DNA of 38,095 bases from an uncultured beta proteobacterium (GCA_903848955.1 CAINHS010000055.1:1-38095), one strand, 5' to 3'. Positions 10,615 to 21,485 are shown, numbered from the stretch's first letter. The notes: generated from the letters alone by a model not told the origin. Program-made: numbers and translations.

Positions 10615-11676
10615 ATGACAGAAAAATTACACAGGGGAATGGCGACGATTGCGCAACTCGCCGGATTCGACACCCTCATCGACGCCCGCGCTCCGGCCGA
10701 GTTCGCCGAAGATCACCTGCCGGGCGCGATCAGCCTGCCGGTACTGAATGACGAGGAGCGCGCCCGCGTCGGCACGCTCTACAAACAGGTGTCGGTGTTC
10801 GAGGCGAAGAAACTCGGCGCGGCGCTGATCTCAAGAAACATTGCGCGCCACATCGAAGAAAGCCTGTTCGACAAACCCAAGACCTGGCGTCCGCTGGTGT
10901 ATTGCTGGCGCGGCGGAGACCGCAGCGGCGCCTTCACCCACATCCTGCGTGAAATCGGCTGGAATGCCCATCGCATCCAGGGCGGCTACAAGAGTTGGCG
11001 CCAACACGTCATCGAGCAACTGGCCCTGCTGCCGCCGCAATTAAGCTTTCGCGTTGTCACCGGCGCCACCGGCAGCGGCAAGAGCCGCCTGCTGGAGGCC
11101 CTTGCCGCACGCGGCGCGCAAGTCTTGCACCTGGAAGAACTGGCCGCCCACAAGGGTTCGGTGCTGGGCAATCTGCCCGGCCAGGCCCAGCCCACGCAAA
11201 AAGGCTTCGAGTCGCAACTGCTGGCCGCATTGTCGGCGCTGGACCCGACGCAACCGGTGTTCGTCGAGGCAGAAAGCCGCAAGATCGGTCGCCTGCAACT
11301 GCCCGACGCGCTGCTGGAAGCCATCCGCGCCGCCCCCGGTGTGCGCATCGAGGCAACGCTTGATGCCCGTGTCGAGTTTCTCCTGCGCGACTATGACTAT
11401 GCCATTGCCGACCCGGCGTGGCTGATCGGACGGCTCGGCCTGCTCAAGGGCCTGCAAAGCAACGAGACGCTGGAGCGCTGGCGCTCGCTCATCGCCGCGC
11501 GGGACTTCCCTGCCCTGGTCGAGGAACTCCTGACGCAACACTACGACCCGCTCTATCAGCGTTCCCAGGCACACAACTTCAACTCGTTCGCCGGTGCCAT
11601 CCGCTACGGCACGGACCGGCTCGACCCGGCCGCTCTCGACGGCCTGGCGGCGGAAATTCTGGGCGGAGCGGCCTGA
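10615..11676 (+). CDS. mnmH: tRNA 2-selenouridine synthase (MnmH/SelU)
   Basis: This 353-aa enzyme replaces sulfur with selenium, through a geranylated intermediate, at the wobble 2-thiouridine of certain tRNAs. The N-terminal rhodanese domain has the catalytic Cys97 in VYCWRGGDRSG, the position reported as essential in the E. coli enzyme. The C-terminal domain begins with the P-loop GATGSGKS (150-157). It sits 7 bp after tesA and is probably co-transcribed. The enzyme needs selenophosphate from SelD, whose gene is not in this window. An in-frame ATG at 10639 is an alternative start. Confidence 0.94.
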   Translation: MTEKLHRGMATIAQLAGFDTLIDARAPAEFAEDHLPGAISLPVLNDEERARVGTLYKQVSVFEAKKLGAALISRNIARHIEESLFDKPKTWRPLVYCWRGGDRSGAFTHILREIGWNAHRIQGGYKSWRQHVIEQLALLPPQLSFRVVTGATGSGKSRLLEALAARGAQVLHLEELAAHKGSVLGNLPGQAQPTQKGFESQLLAALSALDPTQPVFVEAESRKIGRLQLPDALLEAIRAAPGVRIEATLDARVEFLLRDYDYAIADPAWLIGRLGLLKGLQSNETLERWRSLIAARDFPALVEELLTQHYDPLYQRSQAHNFNSFAGAIRYGTDRLDPAALDGLAAEILGGAA

Positions 11677-11684
11677 TCTGCCGT

Positions 11685-12242
11685 TCAGGCAGGCAAAACA
11701 GGGTCGATGCGTCGGGTGGCGCACAGACGCTGCATCACAGCAGGCCGCGGCGCAGCAATTTCCCCTTGCTCGAAGGCCACCACCGTCAGCCGCCGCCGCA
11801 CCACGTCGAGCAGTTCGCCGGGACGCAGCAGGAAGGCCGGATTGGCCGGCTTGCCAAACTTCTCGTTGCCGGTCATGAAGGTTTCGTAGATCAGCACGCC
11901 ATTGACATCCAGCGCATTGAGCAGCATTGGCAGCAGCGGCCGGTAGAGATAGTTGGTGACGACAATGCCATCGAAAACACAGCCGTGATACGGCCATGGA
12001 CCGCCCTCGAGATCGGCGGCCCGGGTGACGATGCCGGGCGCTCTGGCGGAAATCGCCGCCAGCGCATCGGCATCACGGTCCACGGCTTCCACCCGGTAAC
12101 CGCGCTCCGCCAGCAGCAGGGAATGCCGGCCCTTGCCGCAGGCGAGATCCAGCACCGATCCCCCCGCCGTGATCAAGGGCAGAAAGCGTTCTACCCAAAG
12201 TGATGCCATTTCGCTCATATGTATTGTCATGTCGGGTATCAT
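11685..12242 (-). CDS. Class I SAM-dependent methyltransferase
   Basis: This 185-aa protein has SAM-binding motif I VLDLACGKGRHS (about 30-41), the acidic motif II residue in VEAVDRDADAL, and a motif IV-like DGIVVTNYLYRP. It resembles the small methyltransferases often annotated as TehB-like, but the substrate cannot be told from sequence. The ATG at 12242 is chosen because GGAG lies five bases upstream; the ATGs at 12230, 12218 and 12209 are alternatives. It converges on mnmH (8 bp between stops) and is divergent from the cyclase gene, leaving only 36 bp for both promoters. Confidence 0.85.
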   Translation of the reverse strand: MIPDMTIHMSEMASLWVERFLPLITAGGSVLDLACGKGRHSLLLAERGYRVEAVDRDADALAAISARAPGIVTRAADLEGGPWPYHGCVFDGIVVTNYLYRPLLPMLLNALDVNGVLIYETFMTGNEKFGKPANPAFLLRPGELLDVVRRRLTVVAFEQGEIAAPRPAVMQRLCATRRIDPVLPA

Positions 12243-12278
12243 TTTGACTCCAAATCAGGGAGCAAGCTACTTAGCCGC

Positions 12279-13619
12279 ATGTCAGTGACCCCGAGCACGC
12301 CAGCAATCAAGGCCCAGGACCATCCCGATGTCCTGCGCGAGCGGCTAAGCACGACAACGGATTCCTACGGCCGCTTCGTGCCGCGCCAGTTCCTCAAATT
12401 GCTGGGCATCGAAGACATCCGCAAGGTCGAACTCGGGCAACAGGTCGAACGCAAGATGACGATCCTGTTCGCCGATATCCGCGACTTCACGTCGCTCTCG
12501 GAATCGATGAGCCCGCAGGAGAACTTCAACTTTCTCAACTCCTACCTGATCCACATGGAGCCGGTGATCGCCGCACACGGCGGCTTCATCGACAAGTACA
12601 TCGGCGACGCCATCATGGCGCTGTTTCCCGATTCGCCTGATGCGGCCTTGCGCTGCAGCCTGGCGCTGCTGGAGCGACTCGAGGAATACAACAGCGGCCG
12701 CCGCCGCGCCGGTTACCGGCCGATCAAGATCGGCATCGGCATCAACACCGGCATCGTCATACTCGGCACCGTCGGCGGCGCCGCGCGCATGGACGGCACC
12801 GTCATCGGCGATGCGGTCAATCTCGCGGCGCGGCTGGAACGCCTGACCAAGGAATACCGGGTATCGATTCTGATCAGTGAATACACGCTGTACTGCCTTG
12901 ACCAGCCGGGCGTCTGGTCGATACGCTTTCTCGATCGCACGCACGTCCGCGGCAAGCAGGACACCCAATCGGTATATGAGGTTTTCAGCGGCGACCCGGT
13001 GCCGCTGAAGGAAGCCAAGACCGGCGCCCTGAAAGCCTTCGAGCAAGCTCTGGCCTACTTCCACCTCGATGACCTTGTCACCGCCCGCGAGCGGCTCCTG
13101 GCCTACCTTGCGATTGCGCCCGACGACGATGCCGCCCACGTCTATCTGGAGCGCTGCAGCGTCCCTGCCACGGCGCCGGGCAAGCCGCGGGAAGAATCGG
13201 CCGCCGGTTGGCGCGCAAAATATTCCTTTGGTCAGGAGATGGTGGATAGCGCGCACAAGGACCTGCTCGACGACATGAATGCACTGGCCCGGGCGGTAAA
13301 CGTCGGCGCCTGGAACCTGACGCCGCCTCTGCTGGAGCAAATCCAGCTGGCCGCGTCCCACGATTTCGCGATCGAGGAAGAAATGATGCTGAGGGACGAA
13401 TACCCCTTTCTCGACCTGCACGTGCGCCAGCACCAGCGTTTTTTCGACTATTTTGCCGAACTGCGCTCTGAAATCGGGTGCGGCGAGGAAGATCGCATCT
13501 ATCTGGGCTTCCGCGTCAAGCGCTTGTTGACCGACTGGCTGGTCAACCACATCCTCAGTGCCGATCGCCATTACAGCCAATACCTGCGCAGCAGGCGCCC
13601 GTTACCGACCAAGTTATAA
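12279..13619 (+). CDS. Class III adenylate cyclase with C-terminal hemerythrin domain
   Basis: This 446-aa protein makes cAMP and probably senses O2, NO or iron state. The cyclase domain (about 55-240) has metal ligands Asp66 (LFADIRDF) and Asp110 (YIGDAIM), ATP-selecting Lys106 with Thr174, and transition-state Asn181/Arg185 (VNLAAR), so it looks active and ATP-specific. A TPR-like linker (about 244-292) leads to a bacteriohemerythrin domain (about 311-437) with His326, Glu366, His381, His385, His424 and Asp429 in iron-ligand positions. The ligand expected as His before Phe363 is Asp362, with His361 beside it. There is no membrane segment. The ribosome-binding site is weak; an ATG at 12219 would overlap the divergent gene. 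Confidence 0.92.
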   Translation: MSVTPSTPAIKAQDHPDVLRERLSTTTDSYGRFVPRQFLKLLGIEDIRKVELGQQVERKMTILFADIRDFTSLSESMSPQENFNFLNSYLIHMEPVIAAHGGFIDKYIGDAIMALFPDSPDAALRCSLALLERLEEYNSGRRRAGYRPIKIGIGINTGIVILGTVGGAARMDGTVIGDAVNLAARLERLTKEYRVSILISEYTLYCLDQPGVWSIRFLDRTHVRGKQDTQSVYEVFSGDPVPLKEAKTGALKAFEQALAYFHLDDLVTARERLLAYLAIAPDDDAAHVYLERCSVPATAPGKPREESAAGWRAKYSFGQEMVDSAHKDLLDDMNALARAVNVGAWNLTPPLLEQIQLAASHDFAIEEEMMLRDEYPFLDLHVRQHQRFFDYFAELRSEIGCGEEDRIYLGFRVKRLLTDWLVNHILSADRHYSQYLRSRRPLPTKL

Positions 13620-13719
13620 GTCGTTCCGGCAGGCACGAGCGGGCGGAAGATGCTATGCTTTTGCTGCAGCGCACCAACCATCTGGGCCATATGCCTAAGC
13701 GACGCTGCGGAGCGCCATT

Positions 13720-16410
13720 ATGCATAGCGAACAACATTATCTGCACACCCTTTTCGAGCCGGAATCGATCGCCATCGTCGGCGCCTCGGAGACCCCCAAC
13801 TCGATTGGCGTCACGCTGGTTCGCAACATGCTCGACTCGGGATACAAGGGCAAACTGTTCTTTGTCAATCCCGAGCACGAGACCGTGTTCGGACAGCGCA
13901 GCTATCCGTCTGTCGACACCATTCCGCAGCGTCTGGATATCGCCGTAATCTGCACCAAGGCGGAAAAGGTACCCGACATCATCGACGCCTGCGGTCGCGC
14001 CGGCTGCAGGAATGCCATCATCATTTCCGGCGGCTTCGCCGAGGCCGGGCCGCGCGGCAGGGCGTTGGAACGCGTCGCGCTGGAAAATGCCCGTCGCCAG
14101 GGAGTGCGCCTGATCGGCCCCAACTGCCTTGGCATCATGCGCCCCGGCAGCCAGATCAATCTCACCTTCGCCCATGGCTTTGCCCATCCCGGCACCATAG
14201 GCCTGATCTCCCAGTCCGGCGCCCTGTGCACGGCGATTCTCGATTGGGCGCTGCCCAACAAGATCGGCTTCTCCAACGTGGTCTCACTGGGTTCGGAAAG
14301 CGACATCGACTTCGGTGAAGTGCTCGACTACATGGTGTCCGACCCGCGCACCGAGAACATTTTTCTTTACATCGAAGGCATCAAGAACGCCCGCCGCTTC
14401 ATGAGCGCACTGCGCGCTGCGGCGCGTTGCAAGCCGGTCCTGCTGATCAAGGTCGGCAAGCATCCGGCCGGCGGAAAAGCCGCCCTGTCCCACACCGGCG
14501 CCCTGGTCGGTGCCGATGACGTGTTCGACGCCGCACTGCGTCGCGCCGGCGTCATTCGTCTGGCCAACGTCGGCCAGATGTACGCTGCCGCCTCGGCCCT
14601 GTTTTCGCATTTCAGGCCGCGCGGAAAACGCCTGGCGATCATCACCAATGGTGGCGGCCCCGGCGTCATGGCGGCTGATCACGCCGCCGACATCGGCATT
14701 CCGCTGGCCCAATTCGACCCGGCCACCATCACCCGACTCAACGAACTGCTGCCCGCCGGCTGGTCCAAGTCCAATCCCATCGACATTCTCGGCGACGCCG
14801 ATCCGGGGCGCTACGCTGCCGCACTCCAGGCCTGCATCGACGACGACAACATCGACGGCGTACTGGCCATTCTCACGCCGCAGGCGATGACCGACCCGAC
14901 CCAGGCGGCGCGCGCGGTAATCGAAGTCGCGCGGCAAAGCGACAAACCGCTGGTGACCTGCTGGATGGGTGAAGAGCAGGTCCGGGAGGCTCGCAAACTG
15001 TTCAAGGGCGCAGGAATTCCCACCTTCCGCACTCCGGAACCGGCGGTCGATCTCTTCTCGCACATTTCCAACTATTACCGGAACAGGCAACTACTGATGC
15101 AAACGCCGCCCTCGATTTCCGAGACGGCCCCGCCGCGGCTCGAATCGGCGCGTCTGGTCATCGAGTCGGCCTTGATGGAAGGGCGCAAGGCGCTCAACGA
15201 AATGGAATCGAAAGCGGTGCTGGCCGCCTTCAGGATTCCCATCGCGCAAACCGTGGTGGCGCGCTCCGCATCGGAAGCCATGGTGCTCGCCGAAGAACTC
15301 GGGATGCCGGTGGTGATGAAAATCGATTCACCGCAGATCGTGCACAAGACTGATTCCGGAGGCGTCCGCCTGAACCTCAACAGCCTCGCTGCCGTGCGCG
15401 ATTCCTGGCTGGAAATCATGGACGAGGTGAAAAAGAACCGTCCCGACGCAGTGATCAACGGCATCGCCATCGAACCGATGATCCAGAAGCCCAACGGCCG
15501 GGAACTGGTAGTCGGCATGATCCGCGACAAGATTTTCGGTCCCACCATCGTTTTCGGCGCCGGGGGTACCAGCATCGAAGCCTACAACAGCGACCGCGCC
15601 GTAGCGTTGCCGCCGCTGAATTCCGTTCTGGTGGCCGACATGCTGGCGTCGACGCGGACCACTGCGCGACTCGGCGAATTCCGCAACATGCCGCCGGTCA
15701 ACATGGAAGCGCTTGAATCCGTGCTGCTGCGCGTTTCATCCATGGTCTGCGAACTGCCGTGGATCAGGGAAATGGACATCAATCCGCTGATTGTCGACGA
15801 GAACGGCGCGGTGGCGGTGGACGCGCGGATCATGATCGAGAACACCCCGATCACCGCGGGGCGCTACGACCATATGGCGATCCATCCTTACCCGTCGCAC
15901 CTCAAGACCGGCTTTCAGGCCAAGGATGGCAGCCAGGTCACGATCCGTCCGATCAAACCCGAAGATGTCCGCATGGAACAGGAATTCGTCAAGGCGCTGT
16001 CGCCCGAATCGCGCTACATGCGCTTCATGAACACCATCCGCGAAGTTTCGCCGGCACAGATGATCCGCCTCACCCAGATCGACTACGACCGCGAAATGGC
16101 CTTCGTCGCTACCATCGACGCAGACGGCGAGGAAAAGGAAATCGGCGTCGTCCGTTACGCCACCAACCCCGACGGCGAATCCTGCGAATTCGCCATCGTC
16201 GTTGCCGACGACTGGCAGGGCAAGGGCCTCGCCCGCCGCCTGATGGGAACCCTGATCGACACGGCGAGCAGCGCCGGTCTGAAATACATGCATGGCGACT
16301 TCCTTGCCGAGAACACGCGCATGCTGGCCTTCGTCGCCAGCCTGGGCTTTGTCCTCTCCGCGCATCCGGAGGACCATGGGCTGAAGCGCGGCATACTGGT
16401 ACTGAACTAG
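13720..16410 (+). CDS. Protein lysine acetyltransferase Pat-like (NDP-forming acyl-CoA synthetase fused to GNAT)
   Basis: This 896-aa protein has the layout of Salmonella Pat/E. coli PatZ: an N-terminal CoA-binding domain (about 10-130), a succinyl-CoA-ligase-like domain (about 150-460), an ATP-grasp domain (about 490-715), and a C-terminal GNAT acetyltransferase (about 740-890). Pat acetylates and inactivates acetyl-CoA synthetase and other enzymes. The segment SHTGALVG resembles the phosphohistidine site of ADP-forming acyl-CoA synthetases, so a remaining synthetase activity cannot be excluded. The start has GGAG seven bases upstream. It stands in its own transcription unit, with tag 2 bp downstream. 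Confidence 0.9.
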   Translation: MHSEQHYLHTLFEPESIAIVGASETPNSIGVTLVRNMLDSGYKGKLFFVNPEHETVFGQRSYPSVDTIPQRLDIAVICTKAEKVPDIIDACGRAGCRNAIIISGGFAEAGPRGRALERVALENARRQGVRLIGPNCLGIMRPGSQINLTFAHGFAHPGTIGLISQSGALCTAILDWALPNKIGFSNVVSLGSESDIDFGEVLDYMVSDPRTENIFLYIEGIKNARRFMSALRAAARCKPVLLIKVGKHPAGGKAALSHTGALVGADDVFDAALRRAGVIRLANVGQMYAAASALFSHFRPRGKRLAIITNGGGPGVMAADHAADIGIPLAQFDPATITRLNELLPAGWSKSNPIDILGDADPGRYAAALQACIDDDNIDGVLAILTPQAMTDPTQAARAVIEVARQSDKPLVTCWMGEEQVREARKLFKGAGIPTFRTPEPAVDLFSHISNYYRNRQLLMQTPPSISETAPPRLESARLVIESALMEGRKALNEMESKAVLAAFRIPIAQTVVARSASEAMVLAEELGMPVVMKIDSPQIVHKTDSGGVRLNLNSLAAVRDSWLEIMDEVKKNRPDAVINGIAIEPMIQKPNGRELVVGMIRDKIFGPTIVFGAGGTSIEAYNSDRAVALPPLNSVLVADMLASTRTTARLGEFRNMPPVNMEALESVLLRVSSMVCELPWIREMDINPLIVDENGAVAVDARIMIENTPITAGRYDHMAIHPYPSHLKTGFQAKDGSQVTIRPIKPEDVRMEQEFVKALSPESRYMRFMNTIREVSPAQMIRLTQIDYDREMAFVATIDADGEEKEIGVVRYATNPDGESCEFAIVVADDWQGKGLARRLMGTLIDTASSAGLKYMHGDFLAENTRMLAFVASLGFVLSAHPEDHGLKRGILVLN

Positions 16411-16412
16411 GC

Positions 16413-16979
16413 GTGAGCAAACGCTGCCCCTGGTGCGGCGACGATCCTCTCTACGTCGCCTATCACGACACCGAATGGGGCGTACCCTGCCATGACGAAC
16501 GCACCCTGTTCGAGTTCCTCGTCCTTGAAGGCGCCCAGGCCGGCCTGTCATGGATCACCATCCTGAGGAAGCGCGAAAACTACCGCCGCGCCTTCGACAA
16601 CTTCGACGTAAACAGAATCGCCCGTTATGACGAACGGGATGTGGCGCGGCTGTTGGGTGACGCCGGCATCGTCAGGAACCGGCTGAAGATTGCGGCGAGC
16701 ATCGGCAACGCCCGCGCCACGCTGGAGCTTTACGAAGCGGGCGAATCGCTCGACCGGCTGCTGTGGCAGTTCGTCGATGGCCGCCCGCGCATAAACCACT
16801 GGCGCAAGCCGGCAGACGTTCCTGCCACCACCGCCGAAGCCGGGGCGCTGTCAAAGGAGCTCAAGCGGCGCGGCTTCCGCTTTATCGGCCCCACCATCAT
16901 CTACGCCTACATGCAGGCCACCGGCATGGTAAATGACCACCTCGTCTCCTGCCCGCGCCACAAGGAGCTGGGCGGCTGA
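16413..16979 (+). CDS. tag: DNA-3-methyladenine glycosylase I
   Basis: This 188-aa base-excision enzyme removes 3-methyladenine from DNA. The family hallmarks are present: the N-terminal RCPWCGDDPLYVAYHDTEWG with zinc-ligand Cys and His, EGAQAGLSWITIL, the substrate-pocket region GFRFIGPTIIYAYMQA, and the C-terminal zinc ligands in DHLVSCPRH. The start is GTG at 16413, two bases after the pat stop and preceded by no clear ribosome-binding site, so translation probably depends on re-initiation. The length matches E. coli Tag (187 aa). Confidence 0.95.
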   Translation: MSKRCPWCGDDPLYVAYHDTEWGVPCHDERTLFEFLVLEGAQAGLSWITILRKRENYRRAFDNFDVNRIARYDERDVARLLGDAGIVRNRLKIAASIGNARATLELYEAGESLDRLLWQFVDGRPRINHWRKPADVPATTAEAGALSKELKRRGFRFIGPTIIYAYMQATGMVNDHLVSCPRHKELGG

Positions 16980-17020
16980 TCGCGGCACGACGCAGCGCGG
17001 CGCACGATTACCGGCAACGC

Positions 17021-17410
17021 TTACTTGCCGCGCGCCGCCAGATGCAGGCGCAGCCATGCGACAAACTCGGCTTCTTCGAGTTCGCCGCCGGCGAGGGAAA
17101 GGATGGCTAGCGTGGCCTCGGCTTGCGTTGCAGCAAGCCGGTAGCCGTTCAATGCCAAGAACATACCAACAGCAAGAAATGCGGCCCGCTTGTTGCCATC
17201 GACGAAGGGATGATTCTGCGAAATTTCTGAGCCATAGGCAGCGGCCAGGGCGGCAACGTCCGGCTTGCCATATGCCAGCAGGTTTTGTGCGCGCGCCAGA
17301 GCCGAATCGAGCAGACCCTCATCGCGCATGCCGGCGGCACCGCCATGCTCGGCAAGGCTTTCGCCGTGCAGCAGCGACAGCGCGCGCTTGCCGACCCAGC
17401 GCCAACTCAC
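17021..17410 (-). CDS. doc: Doc-type (Fic fold) death-on-curing toxin
   Basis: This 129-aa protein carries the Fic/Doc core HPFVDGNKRA (67-76), including the catalytic His67 and the conserved Asp, Asn and Arg. Doc toxins phosphorylate elongation factor Tu and stop translation; that activity is inferred from the family. The start is GTG at 17410, overlapping the antitoxin stop as GTGA, so translation is coupled to the antitoxin. It lies convergent to tag with 41 bp between. Length and motif are intact, so the toxin may be functional. Confidence 0.9.
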   Translation of the reverse strand: MSWRWVGKRALSLLHGESLAEHGGAAGMRDEGLLDSALARAQNLLAYGKPDVAALAAAYGSEISQNHPFVDGNKRAAFLAVGMFLALNGYRLAATQAEATLAILSLAGGELEEAEFVAWLRLHLAARGK

Positions 17411-17631
17411 TTGGCCAGCGCGTGGAAAGTGTCGCGAAACTCGCGCATGAAATCACGCCCCGCCGTCATCTGCTCATCCAGTGCCGGATCGTAGGGCGTG
17501 ACCACGTAGCCCTCGGGCGTTTCGGTCAGAAAGATCGACTCACCTTTTTCCACTTTCAAGTTGGCGAGCACATCCTTGGGCAGGATGACGCCGATCGAAT
17601 TGCCGATCTGGGTAAGCTTGAGGACGTGCAT
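17407..17631 (-). CDS. AbrB/MazE-family antitoxin
   Basis: This 74-aa protein contains the swapped-hairpin AbrB DNA-binding fold (LKLTQIGNSIGVILPKDVL) followed by an acidic, polar tail that would bind and neutralise the Doc toxin. The start at 17631 is set by GGAG six bases upstream; a longer frame up to 17691 would run through the palindromic operator into the end of clpB. Antitoxin before toxin with overlapping codons is the standard order. AbrB-type antitoxins usually repress their own promoter with the toxin as co-repressor. Confidence 0.92.
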   Translation of the reverse strand: MHVLKLTQIGNSIGVILPKDVLANLKVEKGESIFLTETPEGYVVTPYDPALDEQMTAGRDFMREFRDTFHALAK

Positions 17632-17645
17632 GGCGCGCTCCGATG

Positions 17646-17665
17646 TTGTTATAACAATTGTTATA
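17646..17665. promoter_or_regulatory. Palindromic operator of the toxin-antitoxin operon
   Basis: Between clpB and the antitoxin lies TATAACAATTGTTATA, a 16-bp perfect palindrome at 17650-17665. The element TTGTTATA occurs at 17646-17653 and again at 17658-17665, with its complement between them. It sits 18 bp upstream of the antitoxin start and is AT-rich against a GC-rich background. On the minus strand it also supplies TATAAC -10-like hexamers, so repressor binding would block the promoter. Binding by the AbrB-type antitoxin is inferred. Confidence 0.75.
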
Positions 17666-17687
17666 CCACGCCGGAGGCTCGCCGTTT

Positions 17688-20282
<2,595 letters not shown>

Positions 20283-20315
20283 GGCAAAAGCCTCAAAGAA
20301 TTGTCATTGCACACA

Positions 20316-20343
20316 ACATGGGGATCACCGGGCGGATTTCAAT
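20316..20343 (-). promoter_or_regulatory. Sigma-32 heat-shock promoter of clpB
   Basis: On the minus strand ATTGAAA (20337-20343) is followed by exactly 13 bp and then CCCCATGT (20316-20323). This matches the sigma-32 consensus CTTGAAA-N13-14-CCCCATNT at all but one position. It ends 33 bp upstream of the clpB start codon, leaving a short 5' leader. clpB is a classic RpoH target, so position, spacing and gene identity agree. Confidence 0.85.
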
Positions 20344-20387
20344 CCTCGGCCCGGATACACGGTGCGCCGCCCGCGCCCCGGGGAGGG

Positions 20388-20750
20388 CTAAGCCGCCAGC
20401 AGGGCCAGCAACCCGAGCAGTGCCGGCCCGCCCTGCAGATACAGTATGGTTCGCTTGACCGTGATCCCGCCGTAGATCCCGGCGACCAGCACGCAGGCCA
20501 GAAAGAACATCTGGATATGAACACCGGCGGCCGCGACCGGGTAGATCAGCCCCCACACCAGTCCGGCGGCCAGGAAGCCGTTGTAGAGTCCCTGGTTCGC
20601 CGCCAGAACCTTCGACGCCTCGGCGCGCTCGGCGGTATTGCCGAAGACCTTGAGCCCCTTCGGCCTGGTCCAGAGAAACATCTCGAGGTAAAGAAAATAC
20701 ACATGTTCAAGGGCCACCAGGAATACCAGTGCCATACCGATGATCTTCAT
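20388..20750 (-). CDS. DUF1304 family small membrane protein
   Basis: This 120-aa hydrophobic protein has about four transmembrane helices (residues 4-24, 54-74, 78-96, 108-119). The segment [12 protein letters not shown] with TAER...[20 protein letters not shown] is typical of the DUF1304 family, whose function is unknown. The start at 20750 is chosen because GGGA lies six bases upstream and the protein begins directly with the first helix. It lies 105 bp upstream of clpB on the same strand but is separated from it by the clpB heat-shock promoter. It is divergent from the phasin gene. Confidence 0.88.
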   Translation of the reverse strand: MKIIGMALVFLVALEHVYFLYLEMFLWTRPKGLKVFGNTAERAEASKVLAANQGLYNGFLAAGLVWGLIYPVAAAGVHIQMFFLACVLVAGIYGGITVKRTILYLQGGPALLGLLALLAA

Positions 20751-20907
20751 ATCATTTCCCTTCCTGCCGTGGCAGACTTGCGCCAAGTATGGGTCAGACA
20801 GAGAGCCGCAACAAGCCCGAAACCTTGACGGCTGTTGATCTGGGTCAGAAATCCGTAAGCCGTTGGTGGTAAATTGGTTTTTTAAGGGTCCAACACAGGA
20901 GATAGTC

Positions 20908-21429
20908 ATGCCAGGCAAAATCGAACAATTCAGCGAATTGCACCGCAAGAACATGGAAGCCGCCATGCGCATGGCACAGCTTTCGATCGAGAATTCGCAG
21001 CGCATCATGGCGCTGCAATCCGAGTTGGCCAAGGAAATGTTCCAGAGCGGCGTGGAAAACGCCAAGGCGCAGACCGGTGCCCGCGATCCTCAGGCAGTGC
21101 TGCAACTGCGCACCCAGTATGCCCAGGACACCACCCAGCGCATGGTCGCGGCAGCGCAACAGATTGCCGAGATCAGCAACTCGGCGCGGGCCGAATTTGC
21201 CCGGCTGGTGACCGAACAACTGGCCTCCGGCAGTCAGGACATGACCGAGTCCATGCAGACCTTCATGAAAAGCCTGCCCGGACAGACTCCCAACATGATG
21301 GAGTCATTCCAGCAGGCAATCGCCACCGCCAATGCCGCCTTCGAGCAGATTTCGAAAGCCTCGACAGCCGCCATGGCCAATGTCGGCGAGACCGTCAAGA
21401 AAGCCACCGGCGGCGCCAAGCGCAAGTAG
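20908..21429 (+). CDS. Phasin family protein (polyhydroxyalkanoate granule)
   Basis: This 173-aa protein is almost wholly helical and amphipathic, rich in Ala, Gln, Met and Glu with no transmembrane segment. That composition and segments such as FSELHRKNMEAAMRMAQLS fit the phasin family (PhaP-like) that coats polyhydroxybutyrate granules. The start at 20908 has AGGAG seven bases upstream. It is monocistronic, with a 157-bp upstream gap shared with the DUF1304 gene and a strong terminator behind. No PHA synthase gene is nearby, so the granule role is inferred from the family. Confidence 0.88.
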   Translation: MPGKIEQFSELHRKNMEAAMRMAQLSIENSQRIMALQSELAKEMFQSGVENAKAQTGARDPQAVLQLRTQYAQDTTQRMVAAAQQIAEISNSARAEFARLVTEQLASGSQDMTESMQTFMKSLPGQTPNMMESFQQAIATANAAFEQISKASTAAMANVGETVKKATGGAKRK

Positions 21430-21448
21430 GCGAGCATCCTCCCCTGCC

Positions 21449-21485
21449 GACGGCTGATCACGCAAGTGGTCAGCCGTTGCTTTTT
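21449..21485 (+). terminator. Rho-independent terminator of the phasin gene
   Basis: An 11-bp stem, CGGCTGATCAC (21451-21461) with GTGGTCAGCCG (21466-21476), has one G-T wobble and a GCAA loop of the stable GNRA type. It is followed by TTGCTTTTTCT. It begins about 20 bp after the phasin stop and ends at the moaE stop, separating the two convergent genes. Confidence 0.92.

Noticed and set aside
11678-11692. CTGCC/GGCAG hairpin between mnmH and the methyltransferase as a bidirectional terminator
   Set aside because: The stem is only 5 bp with no T-tract on either strand; too weak to call.
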